A stretch of 64,000 bases of DNA from Polyangiaceae bacterium (lineage in GTDB: Bacteria; Myxococcota_A; Polyangia; Polyangiales; Polyangiaceae): the NCBI GenBank assembly GCA_041389725.1, contig JAWKRG010000002.1, positions 1,116,001-1,180,000 on the forward strand, read 5' to 3'. Under the pieces are notes generated by a model. That model made no database searches, had not been told where the DNA came from, and worked only from the letters and a program-made list of their open reading frames with translations. The translations under genes and the position numbers were made by a program. Shown piece after piece: positions 25,375 to 32,927 of the stretch (position 1 is the first letter of the stretch; every line of letters starts with the position of its first letter).

Positions 25375-26115
25375 TTAGCGCGCGTGAGACGGTTCGATGA
25401 TCACGAGATTGGCGTCATAGGTGACGATCCCGAGCAAGATGGCGTTCATGACCCGATCGATTCCGATCCAATACTGACGCGACCTTCCCCGGGATTCGGG
25501 TTCCCAGGGGTCTGCCACGTGAACCAGCTTCTGGATCTTGTCGTAGCCGCCCAGCACGACGAAGTGACCCATGGGGTCACCGCGAACGTCGTCGAACTCG
25601 GAGGTCGGACCATGCTCCCTTGCGCAGCGGTACAAATACGTCGCCGAAAGACCGGTGAGAATCGGAATGTTTCTGGCCAGATAGCGCCGAATCAGGCTGG
25701 GTTTCAGGTCGTCGAAACGCAACTGCCCGCCCCGACTGAGGAATTCCTCATAGGCCTGTGCCGCACGAGTGAGCTTTGGGCTGCGCTTCTCCTTGGCGCG
25801 GCGGCGAAGGCGTTCCGAAAGGTCCACGCCTGGCGTGAACCAGGTCGGATCGAAAACGACCAGATTGTAGGTGTAGATCGTGACCTTGAAGCCTCGCTTC
25901 AGAGCGTCGCAAGCCAGCATGACGCCCAAGGTGCCTCCCCCATCCACCGTGGGGGTTTCTTGGATGAGCTGGTCGAGAGGCAGCTTCAGGCCATGGAAGT
26001 CATAGACGGCGTGCAGACACGTTGGGCCGCAGGTGCTGTCGTCAGGCTGCGGCAGAATCGAGAGCTTGAGGGTCTTCTTGGGACCCGGTCGACGTCGTTT
26101 CTTGGAGGCGGCCAT
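25375..26115 (-). CDS. C39-type papain-fold cysteine peptidase, cytoplasmic
   Basis: A 246-aa peptidase-like protein. The catalytic signature is intact: Gln23 and Cys29 in LPQPDDSTCGPTCLHAVY, His184 in GHFVVLGGYD and Asp202 in VADPWE. No signal peptide, TM segment or ABC module is present, unlike bacteriocin-exporter C39 domains; the N-terminus is polybasic (KKRRRPGPKK). It is the first gene of the four-gene operon, with the ATP-grasp start only 5 bp after its stop. It could trim a peptide substrate, or release a conjugated peptide. An alternative is that the papain fold acts as a transpeptidase. Function beyond the peptidase fold is inference. Confidence 0.88.
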   Translation of the reverse strand: MAASKKRRRPGPKKTLKLSILPQPDDSTCGPTCLHAVYDFHGLKLPLDQLIQETPTVDGGGTLGVMLACDALKRGFKVTIYTYNLVVFDPTWFTPGVDLSERLRRRAKEKRSPKLTRAAQAYEEFLSRGGQLRFDDLKPSLIRRYLARNIPILTGLSATYLYRCAREHGPTSEFDDVRGDPMGHFVVLGGYDKIQKLVHVADPWEPESRGRSRQYWIGIDRVMNAILLGIVTYDANLVIIEPSHAR

Positions 26116-26148
26116 GACTCGCGCCAGTGAGTCTTACCACGTCGGCGT

Positions 26149-26163
26149 CCTGCATCGTGCAGG
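26149..26163 (-). terminator. Short hairpin after phoU
   Basis: CCTGCA (26149-26154) and TGCAGG (26158-26163) form a perfect 6-bp stem with a 3-nt loop immediately after the phoU stop codon. No U-run follows, so termination is only suggested by position. Confidence 0.3.
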
Positions 26164-26165
26164 TC

Positions 26166-26858
26166 CTACTCCGGGGGGCGAAGACCCCAGGCGTGACGCA
26201 CGTCCTCCCCTTCCACCATGAACACCACCATCTCCCCGATGTTGGTGGCGTGGTCGGCGATGCGCTCGAGGTATTTGCCGACGGACTGCAAGCGAGTCGC
26301 GCGAAACACGCACTGAGGATCGTTCATCATCACCGCGACGAGCTCTGGAAAGAGCTGCGCGTAGGTCGCATCGACCACACTATCGCGCTCGATGATGGCG
26401 CGGGCAGCGTCGGCGTCACGCGCCACGAAAGCGTCCAAGGCTCCGCGCAGCATCTCCCGCGTGACTTCGCCCATGCGCACGATGGTGCTGACCGCGCTCA
26501 GCGGCTCTTCTCCGGTCAGCTCGATCACGCGTTCACAGACGTTGACGCCCAAGTCACCAATGCGCTCCAGGTCCGTGACGAGCTTCATGGTCGTGGTAAT
26601 GAAGCGCAAGTCCGACGCCACGGGCTGGCGCTTGGCCAGAATACGGAGACACAGCTCGTCGATCTCGAGCTCCAGGCGGTCCACCTCCACGTCGGTAGGC
26701 ATGGCACGGCGGGCGATGTCGCCATTGCGGTCGACGAAGGCGCGCATGGCCTGGGTGAGCATCTCCTCCACCTTGGCGCCCATCAGCAGCACCTTTTCAC
26801 GGAGCTTCGTCAGCTCGGCCTCGTACTCTCGATCGGTATGTTTGAGTGCGTTGGTCAC
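26166..26858 (-). CDS. phoU: Phosphate signalling/transport regulator PhoU
   Basis: A 230-aa all-helical protein that links PstSCAB transport to the PhoR kinase and keeps the Pho regulon off when phosphate is plentiful. Typical PhoU repeats carry the metal-cluster motifs ExxxDxxED-like: here DVEVDRLELEIDELCL in the first half, DLERIGDLGVNVCER, and in the second half VVDATYAQLF and YLERIADHATNIGEMVVFMVEG. The length is normal. It is the last gene of the pst operon, 22 bp after pstB. Confidence 0.96.
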   Translation of the reverse strand: MTNALKHTDREYEAELTKLREKVLLMGAKVEEMLTQAMRAFVDRNGDIARRAMPTDVEVDRLELEIDELCLRILAKRQPVASDLRFITTTMKLVTDLERIGDLGVNVCERVIELTGEEPLSAVSTIVRMGEVTREMLRGALDAFVARDADAARAIIERDSVVDATYAQLFPELVAVMMNDPQCVFRATRLQSVGKYLERIADHATNIGEMVVFMVEGEDVRHAWGLRPPE

Positions 26859-26880
26859 GATGTCGCCACAGCCTCCCCGC

Positions 26881-27738
26881 TCAGCCGAAACGCCCGGTGA
26901 TGTAGTCTTCGGTGCGCTTCTGTTTGGGGCGAGTGAACAGAACGTCCGTCTCGCCGTACTCCACCAACTCTCCCAGGTAGAAGAACGCCGTGTAGTCTGC
27001 CACGCGGGCCGCCTGCTGCATGTTGTGGGTCACGATGACGATGGTGTAGTCCCCGCGAAGCTCGTGAATCAGCTCCTCCACTCGTGCGGTGGCGATGGGA
27101 TCCAGGGCGGAACAAGGCTCATCCATCAGGACCACCTCGGGTTCCAGGGCGAGCGTCCTGGCAATGCAAAGGCGCTGCTGCTGCCCCCCCGAGAGACTCA
27201 TGCCCGAGCGCGCCAGGCTGTCCTTGACCTCGTCCCAGAGCGCAACCTGGCGCAGCACGCGTTCGACCACGGCGTCCGGGTCCTTGATGGTCAGACCGTT
27301 GAGGCGCAGTCCCGCGAGCACGTTGTCGCGGATGCTCATCGTGGGGAACGGATTCGGCTTCTGGAAGACCATACCGACGCGACGACGCACGCGCACCGGG
27401 TCGACGTTGTGGGCGTAGATGTCCTGCTTGTCCAAGAAGACACGCCCACGCACGTGCGCACCTTCCACGACTTCGTGCATGCGATTGAGACAGCGAATGA
27501 ACGTCGACTTGCCGCAGCCCGAGGGCCCGATGATGGCAGTGACCTTCCGTTCCAGAATCGGCAAGTCGATGCCGCGCAGAACTTCGGTGGCACCAAAGGA
27601 CGCCGCCAACCCTTCCGCTCGCATCTTCGTGGGGGAGTCAGGCACCGAATGGGTCGGCGACGAGGCACGAGGCTCCGACTTCGTCGCGCTTCCTTGGCTC
27701 ACCGCGAGGGGGAGCGCCATTTCCATGTGTGCATTCAT
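26881..27738 (-). CDS. pstB: Phosphate ABC transporter ATP-binding protein PstB
   Basis: ATPase of the high-affinity phosphate importer. Walker A GPSGCGKST lies at about residues 71-79, the Q-loop in VFQKPNPFPTMSI, the signature LSGGQQQRLCIAR, Walker B VVLMDEPCSALDP, and the H-loop in VTHNMQQA. The C-terminal EDYITGRFG ending is typical of PstB. The first 40 or so residues are a Ser/Pro/Ala-rich extension not usual in the family. The ATG at 27738 overlaps the pstA stop by 4 bp (ATGA), which fixes the start. Confidence 0.97.
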   Translation of the reverse strand: MNAHMEMALPLAVSQGSATKSEPRASSPTHSVPDSPTKMRAEGLAASFGATEVLRGIDLPILERKVTAIIGPSGCGKSTFIRCLNRMHEVVEGAHVRGRVFLDKQDIYAHNVDPVRVRRRVGMVFQKPNPFPTMSIRDNVLAGLRLNGLTIKDPDAVVERVLRQVALWDEVKDSLARSGMSLSGGQQQRLCIARTLALEPEVVLMDEPCSALDPIATARVEELIHELRGDYTIVIVTHNMQQAARVADYTAFFYLGELVEYGETDVLFTRPKQKRTEDYITGRFG

Positions 27739-28583
27739 CGTGACCTCACCCGGTGCCGCACGAGCAAGCGTGCGGAGACGTTCAAGAGCAGTACCAGCAA
27801 GACCAAGACCAAGGCCGCAGCCCAGGCTTTTTGGTGCCAATCCTCATAGGGGGAAACGGCGTAGGTATAGATCTGAACCGGCAGGGATGCCGTAGGCTGA
27901 TTCACCCCCTCGGCCCAGAACTGATTGCTGAATGCGGTGAATAGCAGGGGGGCCGTTTCGCCCGCCACGCGAGCCACCGCCAGCATCACGCCAGTGGCGA
28001 TGCCTGGCGCCGCCGTGCGCAGCACGACTCGGAGCGTCGCCCGCCACTTGGGAACGCCGAGACCCAGGGCGGCCTCGCGCAGCGCTTTGGGCACCAGCTT
28101 GAGTAGCTCCTCGGTGGTACGTGTGACGGTGGGCAACATGATGACTGCCAGCGCAATTCCACCGGCCAGCGCGCTGAACTGCTTCGTGCGCAGCACCACG
28201 ATCGTGTAGACGAAGATGCCCACGACGATCGACGGCACGCCGCTGAGCACGTCGGCGGAGAAGCGCACCACGCTTGCCAGCTTGCCTCCGCCGAACTCGG
28301 CCAGGTAGACGCCCGCGAGCACACCGGGGGGAATGCCGAACAGGCACGCCAACCCCACCAGCTCCAGGGTGCCGACGATGCCGTTGGCCACGCCGCCACC
28401 CGGCTCCCCCACGGGTTTCGGAAGCTGCGTGAAGAAGTCCCAGTCGAGCCCACCGATGCCGCGGACCGTGACGTAGTAGAGCACCAGCCCCAGGGGAATG
28501 ATCGCCACGACGGTCGCCGCCACACATGCACCGCGGATCAGAGCGTCGACGGTTCGACGGCGGGCGTAGGGTTCAGCGCTCAT
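27735..28583 (-). CDS. pstA: Phosphate ABC transporter permease PstA
   Basis: A 282-aa inner-membrane permease with about six helices. The family features are the first helix GACVAATVVAIIPLGLVLYYV, the DFFTQLPKPVGEPGGGVANGIVGTL segment, GVYLAEFGGG, and the EAA-like coupling loop EELLKLVPKALREAALGLGVPKWRATLRVVLRTAAPGI. The C-terminus is followed by basic residues. It overlaps pstC by 4 bp upstream and pstB by 4 bp downstream. Confidence 0.96.
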   Translation of the reverse strand: MSAEPYARRRTVDALIRGACVAATVVAIIPLGLVLYYVTVRGIGGLDWDFFTQLPKPVGEPGGGVANGIVGTLELVGLACLFGIPPGVLAGVYLAEFGGGKLASVVRFSADVLSGVPSIVVGIFVYTIVVLRTKQFSALAGGIALAVIMLPTVTRTTEELLKLVPKALREAALGLGVPKWRATLRVVLRTAAPGIATGVMLAVARVAGETAPLLFTAFSNQFWAEGVNQPTASLPVQIYTYAVSPYEDWHQKAWAAALVLVLLVLLLNVSARLLVRHRVRSR

Positions 28584-29563
28584 ACGCGTGCTCCTCCCGG
28601 CATCCGCCCCACGCGCCAGACGAGCAGACGCGCCAAGATGTTGAGCAGCAGCGTCACCGCAAAAAGCAGAAGCCCCACTTCCGCCAGGGCAGCCAGGTAG
28701 AGATCGCCCGTCGCTTCCGTGAACTCGTTCGCGATGACGCTCGCCATCGTATAAGAAGGCGCGAACAGGGACGCGCTGATCTCGGCGCGGTTGCCGATCA
28801 ACATCGTGATCGCCATCGTCTCACCCAAGGCGCGCCCCAGCCCGAGGATCACCGCGCCAACCAGGCCGCTCTTGGCGTAGGGCAGCACGGCGGTGCGAAC
28901 CGTTTCCCAACGAGTCGCGCCGAGAGCGAGTGCTCCTTCTCTCAATGTGGTGGGCACGGCCTTGAGGACTTCCCGACTGACGCTGGCAATCGTCGGCGTG
29001 ATCATGATGGCCAAAACGATGCCACCCGCGAGCATGCCAAAGCCCTGGTGCGGCCCCGAAAACAGCGGCAAGAAACCGAGGGTCTTCGCCAGAGCGGGCT
29101 CCACCACTTCGCGCAAGAAAGGCGCGAGCGCGAAGATGCCCCACAAGCCGTACACAACGCTCGGAACCGCGGCGAGCAGCTCCACCAGGAACCCAACCGG
29201 CTGCTTGAGCCAAGAGGGTGCCAGCTCGGACAAAAAGATGGCGACACCGATGGAAATCGGCACGCTGATCAGCAGTGCCAACAAGGATGAAACCACGGTA
29301 CCGAAGATGAACGGCAAGGCGCCGAACTCGTCGCGCACCGGGTCCCAATTCTGACTGGTGACGAACTTCAGTCCAAAAGTATCGATGCTGGCGGCTGACG
29401 CGCGGTACATCTCGTACGCCATCAGCGCCAACACGCCGACGACGCTCAATGCCAACAGCGCCGCCACGATCCTGAAGACGAGGTCCCCAGAATTGACGTC
29501 GCGCCCGAAGCGGGCAAGCCACTTCGGACGCGGGCGTACGATATCGAAGCCAGTGGTGGCCAC
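28580..29563 (-). CDS. pstC: Phosphate ABC transporter permease PstC
   Basis: A 327-aa inner-membrane permease with about six helices. Recognisable blocks are NWDPVRDEFGALPFIFGTVVSSLLALLISVPISIGVAIFLSELAP, the long periplasmic/hydrophobic SVVYGLWGIFALAPFL segment, and the coupling loop SREVLKAVPTTLREGALALGATRWETVRTAVLPYAKSGL. Its start lies 7 bp after the pstS stop, consistent with one operon pstSCAB-phoU. Confidence 0.96.
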   Translation of the reverse strand: MATTGFDIVRPRPKWLARFGRDVNSGDLVFRIVAALLALSVVGVLALMAYEMYRASAASIDTFGLKFVTSQNWDPVRDEFGALPFIFGTVVSSLLALLISVPISIGVAIFLSELAPSWLKQPVGFLVELLAAVPSVVYGLWGIFALAPFLREVVEPALAKTLGFLPLFSGPHQGFGMLAGGIVLAIMITPTIASVSREVLKAVPTTLREGALALGATRWETVRTAVLPYAKSGLVGAVILGLGRALGETMAITMLIGNRAEISASLFAPSYTMASVIANEFTEATGDLYLAALAEVGLLLFAVTLLLNILARLLVWRVGRMPGGARV

Positions 29564-29570
29564 GATGGGC

Positions 29571-30647
29571 TCAGCTTCCGGAGAGGAGCGCCTTGCCTCC
29601 CGCCTTCAGGGTCTTCAGACGGGCCTCGACCTTCTTCATCACCGGGTCGGGCAGCGGCGCATAGTGCAGCGCCTCGGCGTGGCTCTGACCATCATGAATG
29701 GCCCACCACAGGAACTCCGCCAGAGCCTTGCTCTTCACTGCATCGGCTCCGTCTTCGTAAACCAGCAAGTAGGTGTAGGCGCTGATGGGGTAGGCGCCCG
29801 CACCGGCAGAATCGGTGATGCTGACGTACAAGTCGTCAGGCATTTCGGCCCCCGCGCCGGCCTTGGTGATGGCGGGAATGCTTGCCGTCACGAACTCCCC
29901 CGCCTTGTTCTTCAGCGCGGCGGTGGGCATCTTGTTTTGCAGGGCGTAGGCCAATTCCACGTAGCCGAGAGCGCCCGGCGTGGTCTTGACCTGACCCGTG
30001 ACGCCTTCGTTGCCCTTGGCCCCGAGCCCCGCGGGCCACTTCACGCTCTTGCCTACGCCGACGTCCTGCTTGAAGGTCGGCGACACTTTGGCGAGATACT
30101 CGGTGAACACCGCCGTCGTTCCGCTACCGTCGCTGCGATAGACGACTGAGATGTTCTTGTCGGGAAGGGTCACTCCCGGGTTGTCAGCTACGACTCGCGG
30201 GTCGTTCCACTTGCTGATCTTGCCCAAGTACATGTCCGCGAGCACATCCGGCACCAGCTTCAGCGGCGCCGAGACCCCCTCGAGATTGTAGGTCACCACC
30301 ACGGCGCCCATCGTCGTGGGGATGTGAATCAACTTGGCCGGCGCCTTCTTGACTTCGTCCTCGGTCATCGGTGCGTCGGTGGCACCGAAGTCGACTGTGC
30401 GCGCCGTGATCTGGCGGATGCCTCCGCCAGATCCGATCGACTGGTAGTTGATGCGAATGTTGGGGTTCTTGGCGTTGTACTCGCTCATCCACTTCGAGTA
30501 GAGCGGGTAAGGGAACGTTGCGCCGGCTCCATTCAGCGTGACGTTGCCGTTCGCGGAGGGCGCGGAGCCACTGGCGCTCTCTTTGCTGCAAGAGGCAAGG
30601 GGCAGGGCCAGCAGCGCGGCGGTGAGGATATTTCGTCGGGTGATCAT
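29571..30647 (-). CDS. pstS: Phosphate-binding lipoprotein PstS
   Basis: Periplasmic phosphate receptor feeding PstCA. From the ATG at 30647 the protein (358 aa) has a signal peptide with ITRRN at the start and lipobox LASC (Cys20), so it is lipid anchored. Mature-part hallmarks include NGAGATFPYPLYSKWMSEY, SIGSGGGIRQITARTVDFGATDAP, IVYRSDGSGTT-like ISVVYRSDGSGTTAVFTEYL, and GALGYVELAYA. A longer start at 30701 would add 18 residues before the signal peptide and is less likely. A Pho-box-like repeat lies 60 bp upstream, so phosphate-starvation control by PhoB is expected. Confidence 0.96.
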   Translation of the reverse strand: MITRRNILTAALLALPLASCSKESASGSAPSANGNVTLNGAGATFPYPLYSKWMSEYNAKNPNIRINYQSIGSGGGIRQITARTVDFGATDAPMTEDEVKKAPAKLIHIPTTMGAVVVTYNLEGVSAPLKLVPDVLADMYLGKISKWNDPRVVADNPGVTLPDKNISVVYRSDGSGTTAVFTEYLAKVSPTFKQDVGVGKSVKWPAGLGAKGNEGVTGQVKTTPGALGYVELAYALQNKMPTAALKNKAGEFVTASIPAITKAGAGAEMPDDLYVSITDSAGAGAYPISAYTYLLVYEDGADAVKSKALAEFLWWAIHDGQSHAEALHYAPLPDPVMKKVEARLKTLKAGGKALLSGS

Positions 30648-30706
30648 GACGGCGCTGAGATAGCAATTGCGGGTCCCGAGCAGGCGGCACGACCGAAACA
30701 ACTAGG

Positions 30707-30723
30707 TGACAGTCGTGTGACAG
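30707..30723 (-). promoter_or_regulatory. Pho-box-like direct repeat upstream of pstS
   Basis: TGACAG at 30707-30712 and TGACAG at 30718-30723 on the plus strand, i.e. two CTGTCA half-sites 11 bp apart on the minus strand. This matches the known PhoB box layout of two 7-bp repeats separated by 4 bp. It lies 60 bp before the pstS ATG. Confidence 0.72.
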
Positions 30724-30746
30724 TCGGCCAAAGCCAGCGGCGAGAC

Positions 30747-30761
30747 CCGCAAAAAACGCGG
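30747..30761 (-). terminator. Weak hairpin abutting the porin stop codon
   Basis: CCGC (30747-30750) and GCGG (30758-30761) flank an A-run that is a T-run on the minus strand, directly after the porin TAG. The stem is only 4 bp, so this is a weak candidate for porin-gene termination. Confidence 0.25.
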
Positions 30762-32021
30762 CTAGAACGACACCTGCGCGAGCAAAGTCAACTCGCCCCT
30801 CGAGTCCGAGTCGTCATAGTCGAAGAGCCCGTAGGAGAGCGCGAAGCGCGCCTGTTGCTCCTGCAGGTAGTAGTTGACGACAGCCTCGTAGTGCCAGACC
30901 TCGTCATCGCTGCCCTCGGAAAGATCCGCGTCGATGTTTCGGTCTAGGCCGCCAACGCGGATTGCAGGTTGCAGGCGATCGAAGAAGGTGTACCCGGCCG
31001 CCACGTAGAAGCCGTGCCCCTCGGTGCGCGCACCCTTCGGGCCATCCCAACCGTGCAAGTACTCCGCCTGCAGCAGGGCGTTGGCAACGTCGATGCGCAG
31101 GTCCGCTTCCACCCGATCTTTCGTCCGCGGTTCGTCCCGCTGCCCCACTCCCATGTAGCCAACGCCGCCGAGCATCATCCCCTTCAGCGGGTAGACTTCG
31201 ACACGCAAGGCCGCGTCCTTCTGGTTGTTGTCGTCGCGGCGGTTGAGTCCGGTGCCGTTGTAGACGCCGAGGTTGTAGTAGAAATAGTCGCCGAGCTTCT
31301 TTTCGACCTTGAGCCCGAGGTCGCGCTTGTCGCCGAAGTAGCGAGCCACCGTGGAGCGCTCGGGAAACAGCAATTTGCTGGCGGAGTTCGAGCCTTCCCA
31401 AGAGAGCGGGTTCTTGAACTGCCCGACACTGGCTTCCGCCCACTCGCTCTTGAAGGTGGCGTAGGCGTCCTGCAGCACGGATACCGAACTTTGGGGCTGC
31501 GAGGCTTCCACCGTGCCCGGCGTCGTGGGCGCCGGTTGTTGCCCTTCCACCTCCAGGTTCTCGTCGTCGAACTCGAGCACCTTGGCGGGGTCGAACATCA
31601 CCGCGTAGGAGAGAAAATCTCGGACGATGTCGCCCTTGATCTTCACTTCGGCGCGGCGCAGCCGAATGGTGGACTGCGTCAGGTGGGACTGCCGCTGGGC
31701 GAAGAGCCACGCCTGAATCAGCATGCTGGGCTGAAAAAGTCCGTCCTTCGCCACAGTGAGCTGCTTCGGTGGCTTGGGTTCTTCCGCGGCGGGGGGAGGA
31801 GCAGCCGGCGCCGGCGGAGGCATTGGAGCGGCGGCAGCAGGGGCTGGGGCAACGCCCAGGGCCTCGACGGGCGCGGGAAGCGGCGGCGGCAGGGGCTCCG
31901 GCGCGGGCTCAGCAGCCGGCGCCGGCGGAGGCGGTGGGGGAAGCGGTTGCGGAGCGGGCTGGGCAACGGCAGGCGCTGCGATCAACACTGCCGAAAGAAC
32001 GGGGAGAACTCGGGTGTACAT
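30762..32021 (-). CDS. Phosphate-selective porin O/P-like outer-membrane protein
   Basis: A 419-aa predicted outer-membrane porin of the OprO/OprP type. The signal peptide ends near PAVAQ (about residue 22). A Pro/Ala-rich stretch follows to about 85. The barrel starts with a GLFQPSMLIQAWLF strand, and TIRLRRAEVKIKGDIVRDFLSYAVMFDPAK is a typical strand-turn pair. Later segments include SVGQFKNPLSWEGSNSASKLLFPERS, YFYYNLGVYNGTG and FYVAAGYTFF, ending in a LTLLAQVSF terminal strand with C-terminal Phe. The ATG at 32021 gives a clean signal peptide; the 32120 start would not. A Pho-box-like repeat 26 bp upstream supports a role in phosphate uptake. Confidence 0.87.
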   Translation of the reverse strand: MYTRVLPVLSAVLIAAPAVAQPAPQPLPPPPPPAPAAEPAPEPLPPPLPAPVEALGVAPAPAAAAPMPPPAPAAPPPAAEEPKPPKQLTVAKDGLFQPSMLIQAWLFAQRQSHLTQSTIRLRRAEVKIKGDIVRDFLSYAVMFDPAKVLEFDDENLEVEGQQPAPTTPGTVEASQPQSSVSVLQDAYATFKSEWAEASVGQFKNPLSWEGSNSASKLLFPERSTVARYFGDKRDLGLKVEKKLGDYFYYNLGVYNGTGLNRRDDNNQKDAALRVEVYPLKGMMLGGVGYMGVGQRDEPRTKDRVEADLRIDVANALLQAEYLHGWDGPKGARTEGHGFYVAAGYTFFDRLQPAIRVGGLDRNIDADLSEGSDDEVWHYEAVVNYYLQEQQARFALSYGLFDYDDSDSRGELTLLAQVSF

Positions 32022-32046
32022 GACGGGCTGTATGCCCCCGTTTGCG

Positions 32047-32063
32047 TGACAACGGAGTGACGA
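32047..32063 (-). promoter_or_regulatory. Pho-box-like direct repeat upstream of the porin gene
   Basis: TGACAA at 32047-32052 and TGACGA at 32058-32063 on the plus strand, with 11-bp spacing. It lies 26 bp before the porin ATG (minus strand) and 43 bp before the divergent lipoprotein ATG at 32106. The half-sites are weaker than those at pstS, but the spacing is identical. Confidence 0.55.
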
Positions 32064-32105
32064 ACTCGTGCCTGAACTGAAAAACTCGACGAGATGTTGA
32101 CCCTC

Positions 32106-32636
32106 ATGAAACAACGCCAAGGAGTGCTGCTACTCGCGGCAACGGTCGTATTCGCTTCCCAAGCATGCCAAAAATCCACGCCCACGCGGCCAGATGGCAG
32201 CGCCTCGGCGCCCGCCGAGCAACCCAGCCTCGACGCGTGGGGGGCCACCCTGGGGATCCCAAAGGGCTTCCACACTGAGCAGAACGACACGGGTGGGTGG
32301 GAAATGACCGATGGCAAGATCGTCATCTTGGTCGGTCGACACGAGCTACCCGAGGGCACCACTGCCACCGCCTTCTTCGAAGAGCGGCGGCAAGCCCTGA
32401 GCAGCTATGGCGCCGTCGACATGAGCGCTGTGAAAACCACGCCGCTGGGTCGTGGCACGGCAATCGCTGCAACCGGCCGCGCCACGAGCGAGGGTGGAGA
32501 AGTCCAACTGCGCTTGGCCGCGACACGCCTTGGTCCACGAGCCGGGCTCTCTCTGCTCATGATCCACGAGCCCCGAAGTCGCGCTCGCGCGGATGAGACG
32601 TGGCGTACTTTGCTGCAGGGCACACACCTGCCCTGA
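32106..32636 (+). CDS. Small lipoprotein of unknown function
   Basis: A predicted 176-aa lipoprotein (ATG at 32106; an alternative ATG lies 12 bp upstream). The signal peptide ends in ASQAC, giving a lipobox Cys near residue 21. The mature part has a short low-complexity stretch, then a compact domain with GIPKGFHTEQNDTGGWEMTDGKIVILVGRHELPEG and GRGTAIAATGRATSEGGEVQLRLAATRL, suggesting an alpha/beta fold. I do not recognise a family. It is divergent from the porin gene, and the Pho-box-like site between them could in principle act on both. Confidence 0.78.
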   Translation: MKQRQGVLLLAATVVFASQACQKSTPTRPDGSASAPAEQPSLDAWGATLGIPKGFHTEQNDTGGWEMTDGKIVILVGRHELPEGTTATAFFEERRQALSSYGAVDMSAVKTTPLGRGTAIAATGRATSEGGEVQLRLAATRLGPRAGLSLLMIHEPRSRARADETWRTLLQGTHLP

Positions 32637-32672
32637 GTTCTTCGAACGCATGTGCTAGGGTGTCGGGTTGCC

Positions 32673-32927
32673 ATGTCCATTGCGCCCAAGACCCCGCGGC
32701 CAGTCCTGAACGAGCCCTTCGACCTCGACTGGGAAGACGGAATCGCAGCGCCGGAACTCGACGCCGACGAGGAGAGCAACAAGGGGGACCGGCACAGCGT
32801 CACGCGACCACTGTTGCCGACGCTGCCCGACTCGGATCCCCTGGCTCACGACGTGGTGGACGAAGGTCGCCCCACGCTGCCCGTCGCCGACCCGCTCGGT
32901 TTCGACAAGTCCGAAGCCGACGACTGA
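32673..32927 (+). CDS. Small acidic protein, unknown
   Basis: An 84-aa Asp/Glu/Pro-rich protein (SIAPKTPRPVLNEPFDLDWEDGIAAPELDADEESN, and a second DxPLxxD-type half with PTLPDSDPLAHDVVDEGRPTLPVADPLGF). It contains a near-repeat PTLPDSDPL / PTLPVADPL. Third codon positions are GC-rich as in neighbouring genes, which supports coding. Its last 82 bp overlap the 3' end of phoR on the other strand, so it could also be a chance ORF. No family is recognised. Confidence 0.5.
   Translation: MSIAPKTPRPVLNEPFDLDWEDGIAAPELDADEESNKGDRHSVTRPLLPTLPDSDPLAHDVVDEGRPTLPVADPLGFDKSEADD

Noticed and set aside
30969..32060. Plus-strand ORF of 363 codons
   Set aside because: Antisense to the phosphate-porin-like gene, which has a signal peptide and beta strands.
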